Shown here one piece after another: positions 53,299-63,896 of a stretch of DNA of 64,000 bases. A program made the translations under genes and the position numbers. The notes beneath the pieces were generated by a model that was given only the letters and a program-made list of their open reading frames with translations, was not told where the DNA came from and searched no databases. The stretch covers positions 266,485 to 330,484 of the forward strand of contig CAJNDS010002440.1 of assembly GCA_905221605.1 (NCBI GenBank), given 5' to 3'. The DNA comes from Symbiodinium natans. Lineage: Eukaryota > Sar > Dinophyceae > Suessiales > Symbiodiniaceae. Every line of letters starts with the position of its first letter. Position 1 is the stretch's first letter.

Positions 53299-53388
53299 AT
53301 GTCCCAAGAGGATTGTATAGCCGCCAATAGGCAACATCAGATCTTGGGCGGCCCGAACCTTGAGTCATCCCAAACCCTGAACCCCTAA
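53299..53388 (+). CDS. Small open frame, possible exon
   Basis: MSQEDCIAANRQHQILGGPN then LESSQTLNP and a TAA supplied by CCCTAA. A splice border at GCCAATAG is possible. Confidence 0.35.
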   Translation: MSQEDCIAANRQHQILGGPNLESSQTLNP

Positions 53389-53848
53389 GCCCAAAGCCCT
53401 AAACCCTACCTACACCCACGCCCTCACACAAGAAAGCCCGCAGCCCCTAACCCTAGACCCCGAAGCCTAAGCCTCAGCCCCATTCCCCTAAGCGCCAAGC
53501 CTCAGGCCTAAACTCCAAATCCCCCGAAGCCCTCAAACCCTCCCAAGCCCAAAGCCCTCATACCTTCCATCATGGGATCCCGCAACCGCCCTAATCCCTA
53601 AGCTTTACACCCCAACCCCTAAACCCTAAACCCTAAACCCATCTAAACCCTAAACCCTAAACCCTAAACCCTAAACCCTAAACCCTAAACCCTAAACCCT
53701 AAACCCCAAAACCCTAAGCCCTAAGCCCTAAGCCCTAAACCTTGAACCCTAAACCCTAAACCCTCAACCCTAAACCCTCAACCCTGAACCCTGAACCCCC
53801 CAAACCCTAAACCCCCAAGCCCTAGCCCTAAACCCTAAACCCTCCAAG

Positions 53849-53926
53849 GACTCCCTCTACTTCATGTGGTCGGCGGCCCTGGCCGAGTTCACGAAGGAGG
53901 CGGGGCGGAAGCCCACCAGCGCGGAG
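53849..53926 (+). CDS. Candidate exon, unknown gene
   Basis: Acceptor CCCTCCAAG, frame DSLYFMWSAALAEFTKEAGR then KPTSAE (78 bases, phase 0), GC donor GCAGAGC. CCCTAAA on the left, TTTAGGG-like on the right. Strongly coding-like. Confidence 0.6.
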
Positions 53927-54615
53927 GCAGAGCCCGGGCGCCCAGTCACTTGGGAGTTGAGGGTTTGGGGTTTTGGGGTTTAGGGTTTAGGGCTAGGGTT
54001 TAGGGGTTCATGGTTTAGGGTTTGGGGTTTAGGGTTGAGGGTTTAAGGTTCGGGGGTTTAGGGAGGGTTTGGGGGTTTGGAGGTTTGGGGGTTTGGGGGT
54101 TTGGGGTTTGGGGTTTCGGGTTTAGGGTTCGGAGGTTTAGCGTTTAGGGCTAGGGTTTGGGAGTTTAAGGGGTTTGGGGTTTAGGGTGTGGGGGGTTTAG
54201 GGTTTAGGGGTTTTGAGGTTTAGGGTTTAGGGTTTAGGGCCAGGGTTTGGGGGTTTAGAATATGGGGTTAGGGGTAGCGTAACTTTTAGCGTTTAGGGTT
54301 TGGGATTTGTTGGGGCTTGGGTTTTGGGGATTGGGGTTTTAGGGTGTGTGGGCGGGGGGGGGGAGGTTTCAGGGTTTAGGGTGTAGGGGTTTAGTTTAGT
54401 TAGGGCTTTGGGAGTTTAGTGTGTTTTTTTGAGGGTTTTGGGCGGTTGAGGGGGTTTAGAGTTTGGGACAAGAGACGGCACAAACTCCAGTACCCATAGC
54501 CTCACAGCCTCCTGCATAAAGGCCAGTCTTCTGGGTGTAGGGGTGTAGGGTTTAGGGTTTAGGGCTTAGGGTTTAGGGTTTAGGGTTTAAGGTCTTACGG
54601 GTGAGCTTGTTGTTT

Positions 54616-54630
54616 GCCATTTTCGGCTTG
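54616..54630 (+). promoter_or_regulatory. Possible relict spliced-leader sequence
   Basis: GCCATTTTCGGCTTG contains the leader core GCCATTTT and GGCT with one inserted C. CAG follows. It lies 102 bases before the start codon of the intronless gene. Indels make the match imperfect. Confidence 0.45.
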
Positions 54631-54680
54631 CAGAAGCTCTCCACAAGGAACCTTGCCAACTGTTGAGTAGCGAAAGCACG

Positions 54681-54695
54681 ATGGCAGTTCCATAG
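54681..54695 (+). promoter_or_regulatory. Four-codon upstream ORF
   Basis: ATGGCAGTTCCATAG in the presumed 5' leader, 22 bases before the main ATG. It could lower translation. Confidence 0.35.
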
Positions 54696-54717
54696 TGCAT
54701 CCCCAACGCAAAGAGCA

Positions 54718-55422
54718 ATGGACAGTGCATTGGCGACGTTGATCTTCCTGTTCGACTTGTTCGTCTATGGGCACTACTACGTGCACTATGACTTGTTCCA
54801 GCGGAACAACCAGAAGAAGTTCCTTTCGAGCCAGCCAACAAAGACCATCTTTCTGGTTCACGTCCTCTCGGGAATATTCGAGCTCTCTGTGGGCTATGTG
54901 GCGGTGCTCATGGCCAACTCTGGTTCCCACACCCTCAGCTACGTGTGTACGGCCAGCGCACTCCTGTTCCACATCCCCACAGGCCTGGCGATGGCACCGC
55001 ACGTATGGGGCATCAAGTACCTGACCGTGCCGGGCTACGTGGGCGTGGGGCTGCTGCGCACAGGCGTGGCGCTGCGGGTGTTCGTGCAAGATCCCACTGT
55101 CTTCGAGCAGTCCTGGATACTACTGCACATGGGCGTGCTCGTGCGCTTCGTCAGCTGCTATGTGGTGCCCTTCACCTCAAGGGGTGGGCGCTATGGCGAC
55201 CTCAGCATCTCACCCGTCTACCACACGATGAGCGTGGCGATCGCCTCTGCGGTCACTGTGGCCCTGGTTTTCCCACCCTGGTACAACATTCTCTTCTTGG
55301 GTGCTTATGCTTGGTTCAAGATGGCCTACGACAATGTCCCCGCGGTGAAGAACATGATTGACTCTGAGCGATGCAGTGCCGTGTACGTTTGGAAGAGCCT
55401 GTACAGCGGTGTTCCCGATTGA
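54718..55422 (+). CDS. Intronless multi-pass membrane protein, probable retrogene
   Basis: 234 residues. About six hydrophobic segments: roughly residues 5-22, 43-66, 72-92, 105-123, 132-152 and 171-200, with a short polar C-terminus. GC-rich third positions and an uninterrupted frame mark it as real, in contrast to the split genes around it. TTTAGGG repeats end about 15-20 bases upstream of the leader-like string and CCCTAAA-type repeats begin about 55 bases after the stop, so a cDNA-like unit is bounded by repeats. With the possible relict leader this suggests retroposition of a trans-spliced mRNA. No family is recognised; transporter or channel roles would be guesses. Confidence 0.85.
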   Translation: MDSALATLIFLFDLFVYGHYYVHYDLFQRNNQKKFLSSQPTKTIFLVHVLSGIFELSVGYVAVLMANSGSHTLSYVCTASALLFHIPTGLAMAPHVWGIKYLTVPGYVGVGLLRTGVALRVFVQDPTVFEQSWILLHMGVLVRFVSCYVVPFTSRGGRYGDLSISPVYHTMSVAIASAVTVALVFPPWYNILFLGAYAWFKMAYDNVPAVKNMIDSERCSAVYVWKSLYSGVPD

Positions 55423-55611
55423 TGTTGCACTTGCTTTGGCACGATGCCCCCCCGGGGCCGATTTCGTAAACCTCCCTAAACCCTAAACCCTGAGCCCTAA
55501 ACCCTGAGCCCTAATCCCTAAACCATAAATCCTAAACCCTAAACCCTAAATCCTAAACCCTAAGCCGTAAACCCTAAACCCTAAACCCTAAACCCTAAAC
55601 CCTAAACCTCC

Positions 55612-55942
55612 ATGTCCGATGACCCTTTGGAATGGTTTTATGAGAAGAACTCTTTGACATTCCAGAGAAAGGGTGGCAGCAGAGAAAGTGCAGCATTGAT
55701 TTTGGTCCAGCCATGGCACATTTCAAGGCTTTTAAGCACACTTCAGCGTCGGTCGGAGTTTCCAGCCTTTTTGGGGAAGTTCTCTTTGTCGTAAGAAGTT
55801 CCGATAGACCAGCTGTACCTCATGGAACCCCAAATGAAGGAAACTCTCCAACGTGCTTCAGAGAAGTGGAGCAACGGTCCATGGCGAGTGCAGGCGTGCG
55901 TGTCGTGCAGATCATGCAACGGGAAGAAGCAGTCATTATAAC
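55612..55942 (+). CDS. Candidate exon region, frame uncertain
   Basis: Two overlapping frames: MSDDPLEWFYEKNSLTFQRK onward (stop at 55794) and, from 55713, MAHFKAFKHTSASVGVSSL onward, which reaches the good donor GTGAGTG at 55943. A spliced combination is likely. Follows a CCCTAAA array. Confidence 0.4.
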
Positions 55943-56199
55943 GTGAGTGTCCTTTATTCGGTCCTCCCCAGCGCCTTGTAGCAGGGTTTAGGGTTTAGGG
56001 TTAAGGGTTTTGGGGGATATGCTAGGGTATAAAACTGATCAAATGACCACTTATAGTCGCGACAACTGGGTTGGCGTCGCCACCCAGACTTTCCAGCCCC
56101 AAGCCAATCTTCCCAGCCCTGCGCCCTAGTGTAGAGGAGTAGCGGCCAACGTTTTTATGAAAGTAGCTGGAGAAAGCAGCCAAACCTCGAGTGACCATT

Positions 56200-56265
56200 T
56201 CCCGAAAAATGAGGTGCGCTTCTTGGCACCGTTACCTGTACGGTACCCGAAAGGGATCCTACTGT
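56200..56265. mobile_element. Decayed MITE-like element, family B
   Basis: ATTTCCCGAAAAATGAGGTGCGC and GGTACCCGAAAGGGATCC resemble the family ends. Confidence 0.35.
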
Positions 56266-56474
56266 CATGATGACTGTCGTGTAGAGACCTGACCAGAATC
56301 CCAGCTCCCAAAGCTCAAGTTCAAAACCCTTCAAAGCTGTTAAGCCCCAACGCCCGAGAAGCTCCCAAGCCCTAAGGGCCCTTAGCTAACGCCCTGAAAC
56401 CCTAAACCCTAAATCCTAAACCCTAAACCCGAAACCCTAAACCCGAAACCCGAAACCCGAAACCCCCTCCCAAG

Positions 56475-56543
56475 GCGCTACCTCGACCTCTGGCGGAGGT
56501 CCTGCACGGGCGGTGGCTTTGGTAGCTCCTATGAGCTGGCAAG
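56475..56543 (+). CDS. Candidate exon, unknown gene
   Basis: Acceptor CCCCCTCCCAAG, frame RYLDLWRRSCTGGGFGSSYE then LA, GC donor GCACCGG. Confidence 0.55.
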
Positions 56544-56891
56544 GCACCGGATGGCGGAAACTCTAAACCCTAAACCCTAAACCCTAAACCCTAAACCCTA
56601 AACCCTAAACCCTAAACCCTAAACCCTAAAGCCTAAACCCTAAACCCTAAACCTTAAACCCTAAACCCTAAACCCTGAACCCTAAACCTTAAACCCTAAA
56701 CCCTCAACCCTCAACCCTCAGCCCTCAACCCTAAGCCCTAAACCCTAAACCTGGCTGTGGCAAATTTTGGGGCTGAGGGGGTTTAGAGTTTTCTGGTGTG
56801 AGTTTTAGGGGGTTGGGGCCCTCCTGATGTTCACGTCATCTGTCGACTGGCTTGGTGGCTCCAGATCGCTCATCCCTCCATCCACATGCCC

Positions 56892-56895
<4 letters not shown>

Positions 56896-56946
<51 letters not shown>
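56896..56946. repeat. CT microsatellite
   Basis: About 24 CT units. Confidence 0.95.
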
Positions 56947-56952
<6 letters not shown>

Positions 56953-57095
56953 CCCCTCACATCGTAAGCCCTAGAACGTTAAAACCTAGAACCCGACACC
57001 CTAAAATCCAAAGCATAAAAGCCCCAAAGGCTGGCAACCCTAGAACCCTAAGCTTAAACCCTAAGTCTCCACGTGTTCATGCTTTCCTTGTCCAG

Positions 57096-57114
57096 CGTGG
57101 CTTTGTAATAGAGG
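57096..57114 (+). CDS. Candidate micro-exon
   Basis: Acceptor GCTTTCCTTGTCCAG, frame RGFVIE, donor GTTTGGGG. Confidence 0.4.
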
Positions 57115-57455
57115 GTTTGGGGTTTAGGGTTTGGGGTTTGGAGTTTGAGGTTCAGGGTTTAGGGTTTGGAGTCTAGAGTTTGGTTTTTTAGGGCTCGGGT
57201 AGTTCAGGGTTTGTGGTGTTAGGTTTTTCGGGATTAGGGTGTTGGCCTTTGGGGGTTGGGGTTTAGGGTTAAGGGCTTGGGGTTTTTTTCGGTTTAGACC
57301 CTCCTTCGAACCCTTCGAACCCTTCGTACCCTTCGAACCTTCAACCTGAAACCCTTAGCCCCAAAGCCCTAAGCCCTAAACCCTAAACTCTTCAGCCCCC
57401 AACACCTTGAAACCTTCGAACCGAGAAAACCTGGACTTGCTCCCTCGCTGTCCAG

Positions 57456-57476
57456 CAAGAAATTCCTCAAACCACG
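57456..57476 (+). CDS. Candidate micro-exon
   Basis: Acceptor GCTCCCTCGCTGTCCAG, frame QEIPQTT (21 bases), donor GTGTCAG. Confidence 0.4.
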
Positions 57477-57670
57477 GTGTCAGAACCCCAAACGGAGCCC
57501 TGAACCCCGTTGAACCCCGTTGAACCCCTCGAACCTCTGGAACCCTTTCCTTGAAACCTTGAAACCTTGAACCCCTTGAAGCCCTTGAAGGCCTGACCTT
57601 AAACCCTAAACCCTAAACCCTAAACCCCAAACCCCAAACCCCAAACCCCACTATATCGCAAACCTTGCAG

Positions 57671-57737
57671 GCTCGAGGACCAGTTCCTCTGGGGCTTCTC
57701 GCAGCGCCTCAGGCGCCGTGCAGAGGAGGCCGGCTGT
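57671..57737 (+). CDS. Candidate exon, unknown gene
   Basis: Acceptor AACCTTGCAG, frame LEDQFLWGFSQRLRRRAEEA then GC, donor GTGTAGG. CCCCAAA on the left, TTTAGGG on the right. Confidence 0.55.
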
Positions 57738-57984
57738 GTGTAGGTTTATGGTTTAGGGTTTAGGGCTTAGGCGGGTAGGGTTTAGGGTTTAGGGTTTGGG
57801 GTTTGGGGTTTAGGGTTTGGGGTTTGGGGTTTAGCGGCTTTTCGGCTTTTCTACGTTTTTTGGGGGCTAAGTATGGTGTACTCCTAGGAACCTGGAAGTG
57901 TCGGAGAGTTTTGGGGTTGGTTTGGGGAAAAGCCCTCAAACCAAAACCCCAGACCCTAAACTTTGCGCCCTGGCCGTAAAACCC

Positions 57985-58450
57985 TCCTTAAACCCTAAAC
58001 CCTAAACCCTAAACCCTAAACCCTAAACCCTAAACCCTAAACCCTAAACCCCCTAAACCCTAAATCCTCCAACCCTAAACCCTAAACCCTAACCCTAAAC
58101 CCTAAACCCTAAACCCTAAACCCTAAACCCTAAACCCTAAACCCTAAACCCTAAACCCTAAACCCTTAAACCTCAACCTGCATCCTCCAAGTCCTAACCC
58201 TGGCCCTAAACCCTAAACCTAAACCCAAACCTAAACCCTAACCCTAAACCCTAAACAAGTCCTAAACCCTAAACCCTAAACCCTAATCCCCCTAAACCCT
58301 AACCTAAACCCTAAACCCTAAACCCTAAACCCTAAACCCTAAACCCTAAACCCTAAACCCTAAACCCTAAACCCTAAACCCTAAACCCTAAACCCGAAAC
58401 CCTAAACCCGAAACCCGAAACCCTAAACCCTAAACCCTAAACCCTAAACC
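57985..58450 (-). repeat. CCCTAAA array
   Basis: Long array with a few unique breaks (near 58170 and 58255). Confidence 0.95.
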
Positions 58451-58815
58451 CCTTCTCACCCGCCCCCAGACCCCTGCAAGCCCCTTTCGAAGCCCCAAGG
58501 CCTTGCAATCCCTAAGCCCGAAACCCTAAACCCCTGCAAGCCCTAAACCCTAAACCCTAAACCCTAAACCCTAAACCCTATACCCTATACCCTATACCCT
58601 ATACCCGATACCCTAATCCCAAACCCTCCACCTCCTAAACTTCCTTAAGCCCGAACCCTAAACTTTCTAAAACCTGAACCCTCAACTTCCAAAACCCAAG
58701 ACTTTTTCCCTGAACCCAAAACCCTAAACCCTAAACCCTAAACCCTAAACCCTAAACCCTAAACCCTAAACCCTAAACCCTAAACCCTAAACCCTAAACC
58801 CAAAGCTGTATCAAG

Positions 58816-58887
58816 CCATCGCAAGAGGATCTTGCGCGGGCGGGCGTTAAGTCCCTGGGCACTGGGTGGCCTCTTGGACTGGAGGAT
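58816..58887 (+). CDS. Candidate exon, unknown gene
   Basis: Acceptor TGTATCAAG, frame PSQEDLARAGVKSLGTGWPL then GLED (72 bases, phase 0), donor GTTTTTTT. CCCTAAA on the left, TTTAGGG-like on the right. Confidence 0.5.
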
Positions 58888-59253
58888 GTTTTTTTAGGGG
58901 TTAGGGATTTGGGTTTAGGGGTTTAAAGGGGCTCTTGAAGGTTTTCAGGGTTTTCGGGTGGAGGGTGGTTTCAGGTTTAGGGTGTTAGGGTTTTCGGGTT
59001 TTTAGGGGTTTAGGGTTCGGGGTTTAGGGTTTTGAAGGTTTTCAGGATTTTCGGAGTTTTAGGGGTTTAGGGGCTTAGGGCATTACAGAGGTTAGGGTTT
59101 GGGATAGTTTCATGTTCCCTGAATGTGGTCCCTTATCTTTTTCAAAAGCTTCTAGAGTAGGGTGTTTCAGGTTCAGGGTTTAGTGTTCATAAGGGTCGAG
59201 GTTTTCAGGCAGCATGATGTGGGTGCGGTGCACCCACCGGCAGACCCCATCGT

Positions 59254-59667
59254 GTGCTGTTTGATGACGATCAGCTTTCGATTTTTGGTGACGAAGTCGA
59301 GGTGGAAGCGCGATCAAGACACGTACACGAAGAACGGTTTTTGCATCCTCAAAAGGACACTCCCCACCCCCACATATACACCCCACCGATATGTCGAACC
59401 CGAAATACACTCACCAAGAACAGTAGCAAGACAGCCTACTTCAACATACCGCAGGACCTACGAAGTATACCGGCCAGCTTCATGACTCTTCCGGAGTCTC
59501 CTGCTGTCCAAAAAAATGTACACGTGGATACGTGTATATGTATGTGTATATCTATATATATATGTATATATATATATATCTCTCTCTCTCTCTCTCCCTC
59601 TCTCTCTCTCTTGTTGGAACGGTGGGGCGGATTGATCAACCCCGGTGCCTGCCGCCTGAGAACATGA
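59254..59667 (+). CDS. Open frame of 137 codons, doubtful
   Basis: Begins MLFDDDQLSIFGDEVEVEA, which is coding-like, but later runs into TA and CT microsatellites. Probably only the first 40 codons are an exon, after the acceptor TTTTCAG at 59202. Confidence 0.3.
   Translation: MLFDDDQLSIFGDEVEVEARSRHVHEERFLHPQKDTPHPHIYTPPICRTRNTLTKNSSKTAYFNIPQDLRSIPASFMTLPESPAVQKNVHVDTCICMCISIYICIYIYISLSLSPSLSLLLERWGGLINPGACRLRT
59540..59610. repeat. TA then CT microsatellites
   Basis: TATATGTATATATATATA followed by CTCTCTCT. Confidence 0.9.
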
Positions 59668-60094
59668 GGGTGCAGCGTGTAGTTGCTTTCTCATGATCAC
59701 TCTTTTCTCGGGTAGTGGGAGGGGGGGGGGGGAAGTTGTGTGCTCATGAGACAAGAGGAACCGTCCGCTTCAACACCCGAATTCCGAAGCCCACCACGTA
59801 GGCTCTGGGTTCCTACTATAGCTACTTATACCTCAGAAGTAGATACTTTGTTTTCTCCAGGGTCTACTCCATAGTAGGCAGGTATCGGGGGCGCCTCCGA
59901 AGGAGAGTTCGCTTTCAGCCTGCGAGCCTCAAGCAGCCCTAAGCCTTGATCCCCCTACACCCGCTCAACCCCGTAAACCCCCCGAAGCATATGGCCACCC
60001 TAAACCCTAAACCCTAAACCCTAAACCCCAAACCCTAAACCCTTAACCCTAAACCCTAAACCCCAAACCCTAAACCCTAAACCTCCTACATCAC

Positions 60095-60192
60095 GGAGGC
60101 CCCAAAGCGGGAGACACCCTGAGGTGCACGGAACAGTCCTCCGAGCACGGCGGTGGTCGCCTCAGGGAGGGCCGCCGCTCTCATTTTGCTTC
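60095..60192. other. Exon-like island, strand undecided
   Basis: On - an ATG-initiated frame reads MRAAALPEATTAVLGGLFRA and ends at TAG. On + another frame is open with donor GTTTAGGG. CCCTAAA on the left, TTTAGGG on the right. Confidence 0.3.
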
Positions 60193-60392
60193 GGGTTTAG
60201 GGTTTAGGGTTTAGGGTCTAGGGTTTAGGGTTTAGGGTTTAGGGTTTGGGGTTTGGGGTTTAGGGTTTAGGGTTCAGGGCTTGTCGATTTTTCCTTTTCT
60301 GTTTTGCCAGGGCGGGGTGGGGGGCGGGAGGGCTGATTTCAGGGTTTAGTTTAGGGTTTAGGGTTTGGGGTTTGGGGTTTAATTAAGGTTTT

Positions 60393-60497
60393 AGGGTTTT
60401 GGGGTGCTTGGGGTGCTTGGGGTGCTTGGGGTGCTTGGGGTGCTTGGGGTGCTTGGGGTGCTTGGGGTGCTTGGGGTGCTTGGGGTGCTTGGGGTGT
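60393..60497. repeat. 9-bp minisatellite GGGGTGCTT
   Basis: About eleven exact copies; the unit is a multiple of three, so the Pro/Gln/Ala frame on - is an artefact. Confidence 0.95.
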
Positions 60498-60703
60498 TTG
60501 GGGTTTAGGCTTGGGACCAATTAAAAGCCCTGTTAACAGCAAGTGAAAACCTCTGGGTGCTGAACCCCTAACCCCTAACCCCTGAACCCTAAACCCTAAA
60601 AACCCTAAACCCTAAGCCCTAAACCCGAAACCCTAAACCCTAAACCCTCAACCCTAAACCCTAAACCCTAAACCCTAAACCCTAGACCCTAAGCCTTAAA
60701 GAT

Positions 60704-60811
60704 AATGCCGTCGCCTGCGGTCCCACGAGTTTTTCGCAGGGCTTTTCGTGGCTCGACGGGCGAAAATGCACAAAACTCTCGAGGTGTTGCGCGTGCGGAC
60801 CTGCCGAATAG
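60704..60811 (+). CDS. Candidate first exon
   Basis: ATG-initiated frame MPSPAVPRVFRRAFRGSTGE onward, open to a GTTTAGGG donor. Another frame after TTTTTCGCAG is also open. CCCTAAA on the left, TTTAGGG on the right. Confidence 0.4.
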   Translation, partial: NAVACGPTSFSQGFSWLDGRKCTKLSRCCACGPAE

Positions 60812-60891
60812 GGTTTAGGGTTTAGGGTTTAGGGTTTAGGGTTTAGGGTTTAAGGTTTACTGTAGGGTTCAATTAGGGTTTAGGGTTTAAA

Positions 60892-61065
60892 ATGACCACT
60901 GCCGCCAAGCTTTCGTGCTCGCACACACGAGAACACTGCGCAGAGCGGTATTTTCGACACGCGCGAAGCACAGTTTTGGCGACAACATGGCGCGCGGCAG
61001 CATTTTCGACACGCGCCACGTACGCTTTTCAGAGTCGTTTCTTTGTCAACAGACCTTCCTTGCAT
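60892..61065 (+). CDS. Candidate first exon, Arg/Ser/Ala-rich N-terminus
   Basis: MTTAAKLSCSHTREHCAERY onward for 58 codons to donor GTGAGTAG. The composition (Arg, Ser, Ala, few acids) would suit an organelle presequence; that is inference. TTTTCGACACGCGC occurs twice inside. Confidence 0.45.
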
Positions 61066-61845
61066 GTGAGTAGCCCCACCCCCCCCCCCCCCCCCCCCTG
61101 CTTCCCCTCCTTCCGGTTCCCCCTCCCCACCTCCCCTAGCCCGGAACATGCACAATGTGGGCGACGACGTTAGCCTAAACCCCAAACCCAAATCCTAAAG
61201 CCTTGAACCCTAAACCCCCAAACCCCAAACCCCAGACACCAAACCCCAAACCCCTAAACTCTAAGACCTTAAACCCCAAACCCTAAACCCTAAACTGTAA
61301 ACCCTAGACTCTGAAACCCGAACCCCCCCAAACCCTAAGCCCTGAACCCCCAAACCCGAAAACCCTAAACCCCAAACTCCAACCCCTCAAAGTCCTAAAC
61401 CCCACACCCCAACCCCTCAAAGTCCTAAACCCAAACCCGAAACCCTGAACCCCTGAACCTCAAGCCACAGAATCCTTAAAACTCTAAACCCTAAAACCCC
61501 CAAACCCCAAAGCCCTCAAACCCTAAAACTCCTAAACCCTAAGCCCCAAAACCCTAAACCCTAAACCCCAAACCCTAAACTCTGAACCCCAAGCCAGCCC
61601 CTAGACCCTAAGCCCCAAACCACAAAACCCTAAAACCCAAAGCCCTAAAACCCCAAACCCCAAACCCTAAACCCTGAACCCCAAACCCTACACCCCAAGC
61701 CTTGAACCCAAAACCCTAAACCCCCTAAACCCCAAGCCCTAAACCCTAGACCCTAAACCTTAAACCCTAAACCCTGAACCCTAAACCCTAAACCCTAAAC
61801 CCTAAACCCTAAACCCTAAACCCTGAACCCTAAAGCCTAAGTTTT

Positions 61846-61905
61846 GAAGGTCAGGGCATGTTTTGCCCGGCGCCAGCTGACGAGTTCACGCACCTTGGGT
61901 GCTCG
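61846..61905. other. Exon-like island, strand undecided
   Basis: On + MFCPAPADEFTHLGCSRSG, on - TPRAPKVRELVSWRRAKHAL. CCCTAAA on the left, TTTAGGG on the right. Confidence 0.3.
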
Positions 61906-62485
61906 AGGAGTGGGTTTAGGGTTTAGGGTTTAGGGTTTAGGGTTTAGGGTTTAGGGTTTAGGGTTTAGGGTTTAGGGTTGAGGGTTTTAGGGTTTCGGGT
62001 TTAGGGTTTAGGGTTTAGAGTTTAGGGTTTAGTCCAAGCCAAGCATTTCACTCGTAAAGCTCCTTACTCCGGTATCGAATATGGACCCACCCACCCGTTG
62101 GGTCCCATAACGCTATGAACATATTTTGCCTCCCGTTTTAGCCTTAAAACGCAAGGCTAGGCCCTGGCCCATGCCCGGTACGCCCAAAAGTCCCGAAACA
62201 GATCGGCTCCTGCAGTCCTCTCAGCCGAGCCTCACCCAACAAAGGCCCAGATAAGTTTCGTAGCAGATCGGCTCCTGAACCCTAAAACCAGCCAGAGTAG
62301 GCTCAGCCCGAAACCCTAAAACCATTCTAAAGCCAGGCCACTTAAAGACCAGCCCTAAAGCCAGCCCAGAGTAGGCCAGGCCAGAGGAGGCGCAGGCCCA
62401 GAGGCCCACTTAAACACTAAAACCAGCCCAGGCCTGGCTACACCCCACCCCACCCTTGATCATCCGGAGAAGTGCATACTTGAGT

Positions 62486-62745
62486 GCTTGTCCACGAATT
62501 GTTGGCGCTTGTCCGCGAAGTGTTAGCGCTTGTCCGCGAATTGTTGGCGCTTGTCTGCGAATTGTTGGCGGTAGTCCGCGAATTGTTGGCGCTTGTCCGC
62601 CAATTGTTGGCGCTTGTCCGCAGTACTTGGGGCTGGTGTGCGAATTGTTGGTGCTCTTTTTCGGCGCTTGTCCGCGAATTGTAGGCGGCAGTCCGCGAAT
62701 TGTTGGCGGAAAGCCGCGAATTTCTGGTGGAAAACTGCGAAGCCA
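62486..62745. repeat. 21-bp minisatellite
   Basis: Units of CTTGTCCGCGAATTGTTGGCG. All frames stay open because 21 is a multiple of three; one frame gives LVRELLA heptads. Confidence 0.9.
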
Positions 62746-62756
62746 TGAGCCGTTAA

Positions 62757-62905
62757 ATAAAAAAATGTAAATATAAATATATAAACAAAATCAATATAAA
62801 TATATAAATATACATATAAATATAAATAGATATAAATATAAACAGATAAAAATAAATAAATACATAAATAAATAAATAAATAAAAAAAAATATATATATA
62901 TATAG
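62757..62905. repeat. AT-rich TAAA/TATA block
   Basis: AAATATAAATA and AATAAATAAATA runs; the only strongly AT-rich tract in the window. Confidence 0.9.
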
Positions 62906-63602
62906 GCTAGAGAGTTAGGGTTTGGGGAGAGTTTGGGGGAGTAGGTTTCAGTTCAGGGTGCAAGGGTGCATGGCTTGGGGGATTTGGGCCTTTGGGGTTT
63001 AGGATTCTTTTGGGTGTTCGGGTTCAGGGTTTCGGGTTTTGGAGTTCAGGGTTTTGGGGGTTGGGGGTCTTGTTTTGTTCGGTTTTAGGGTTTTGGGGTT
63101 TTGGGGTTGTGGGGTTTCGGGGGTTCCGGATTAGGCTTTACAGGGGCTTAAGGTTTGTTAGGGTGTTTTGGGTTTTGGGAATTTAGGGGACTTAGGTTTC
63201 AGGTGAAATGCAGGGTTCAGGGTTTAGGGTACTAGGGTTGAGGGTCTAGGGTTGGGGTTTAGGGTTTAGGGTTCAGGGTTTAGGGTTTTAGGGTTTAGGA
63301 TCTATGATTTAGGGCTGAGGGACCGGGTGGGATTCCAGCGGGTGTCGGGTTAGGGGCTTAGTGAATGGGCCTGGTTCTAGAGTTTGTCGGGCAGTTTAAC
63401 GTTGTGTTTGGGTTTCATGTCATCGGCTTTCGGATTCAGGTTTACAGGAACTCCAAACTCCTAGGTTTAGGGCTTAGGGATTCGGGTCCGGGTTAAATCT
63501 CCTTTACACCCTGAATCCTACCTAAAGCCTCTAAATCCTGGATTACCCCCAGAAGCCTCAAAACCACCCAAGACTGACCCTAAACCCTAAACCCTGAATG
63601 GC

Positions 63603-63896
63603 ATGCGTGCTGCCGAAGCCTGGTTGACTTTGCATCGTGTGGAGAGCGCCCGTGCGCAGGGCGCAGTTGAAGAACAGTGCAACTTTTTGATGCGCAGGCG
63701 CACTGCATGTCATACGCAATCTTGGAAGTTGAAATTGGAATATGTCACATGTCTCTTTTTCGCCTCGACCGTTGCCCTTTGACGGACCCCGAATCCAGAC
63801 CCCGGATATGCCATGCACCCACCGTGATTGCCCCGCACCAGTCCTCCGCCCCCGGCGACGTGGTGGACTTACTTGAGAGCATACCTGTCACTTAAG
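63603..63896 (+). CDS. Candidate exon(s) at the right end
   Basis: First frame from 63603: MRAAEAWLTLHRVESARAQG onward for 59 codons to 63782. A second frame runs to 63896 and ends SAPGDVVDLLESIPVT with TAA. The end DVVDLLE resembles the terminal exon at 13653 (DVVDLLEA). A splice or frameshift between the frames is likely. Confidence 0.45.

Noticed and set aside
62456-62770. Heptad-repeat protein (LVRELLA)
   Set aside because: A 21-bp minisatellite leaves all frames open; no start, splice or domain evidence.
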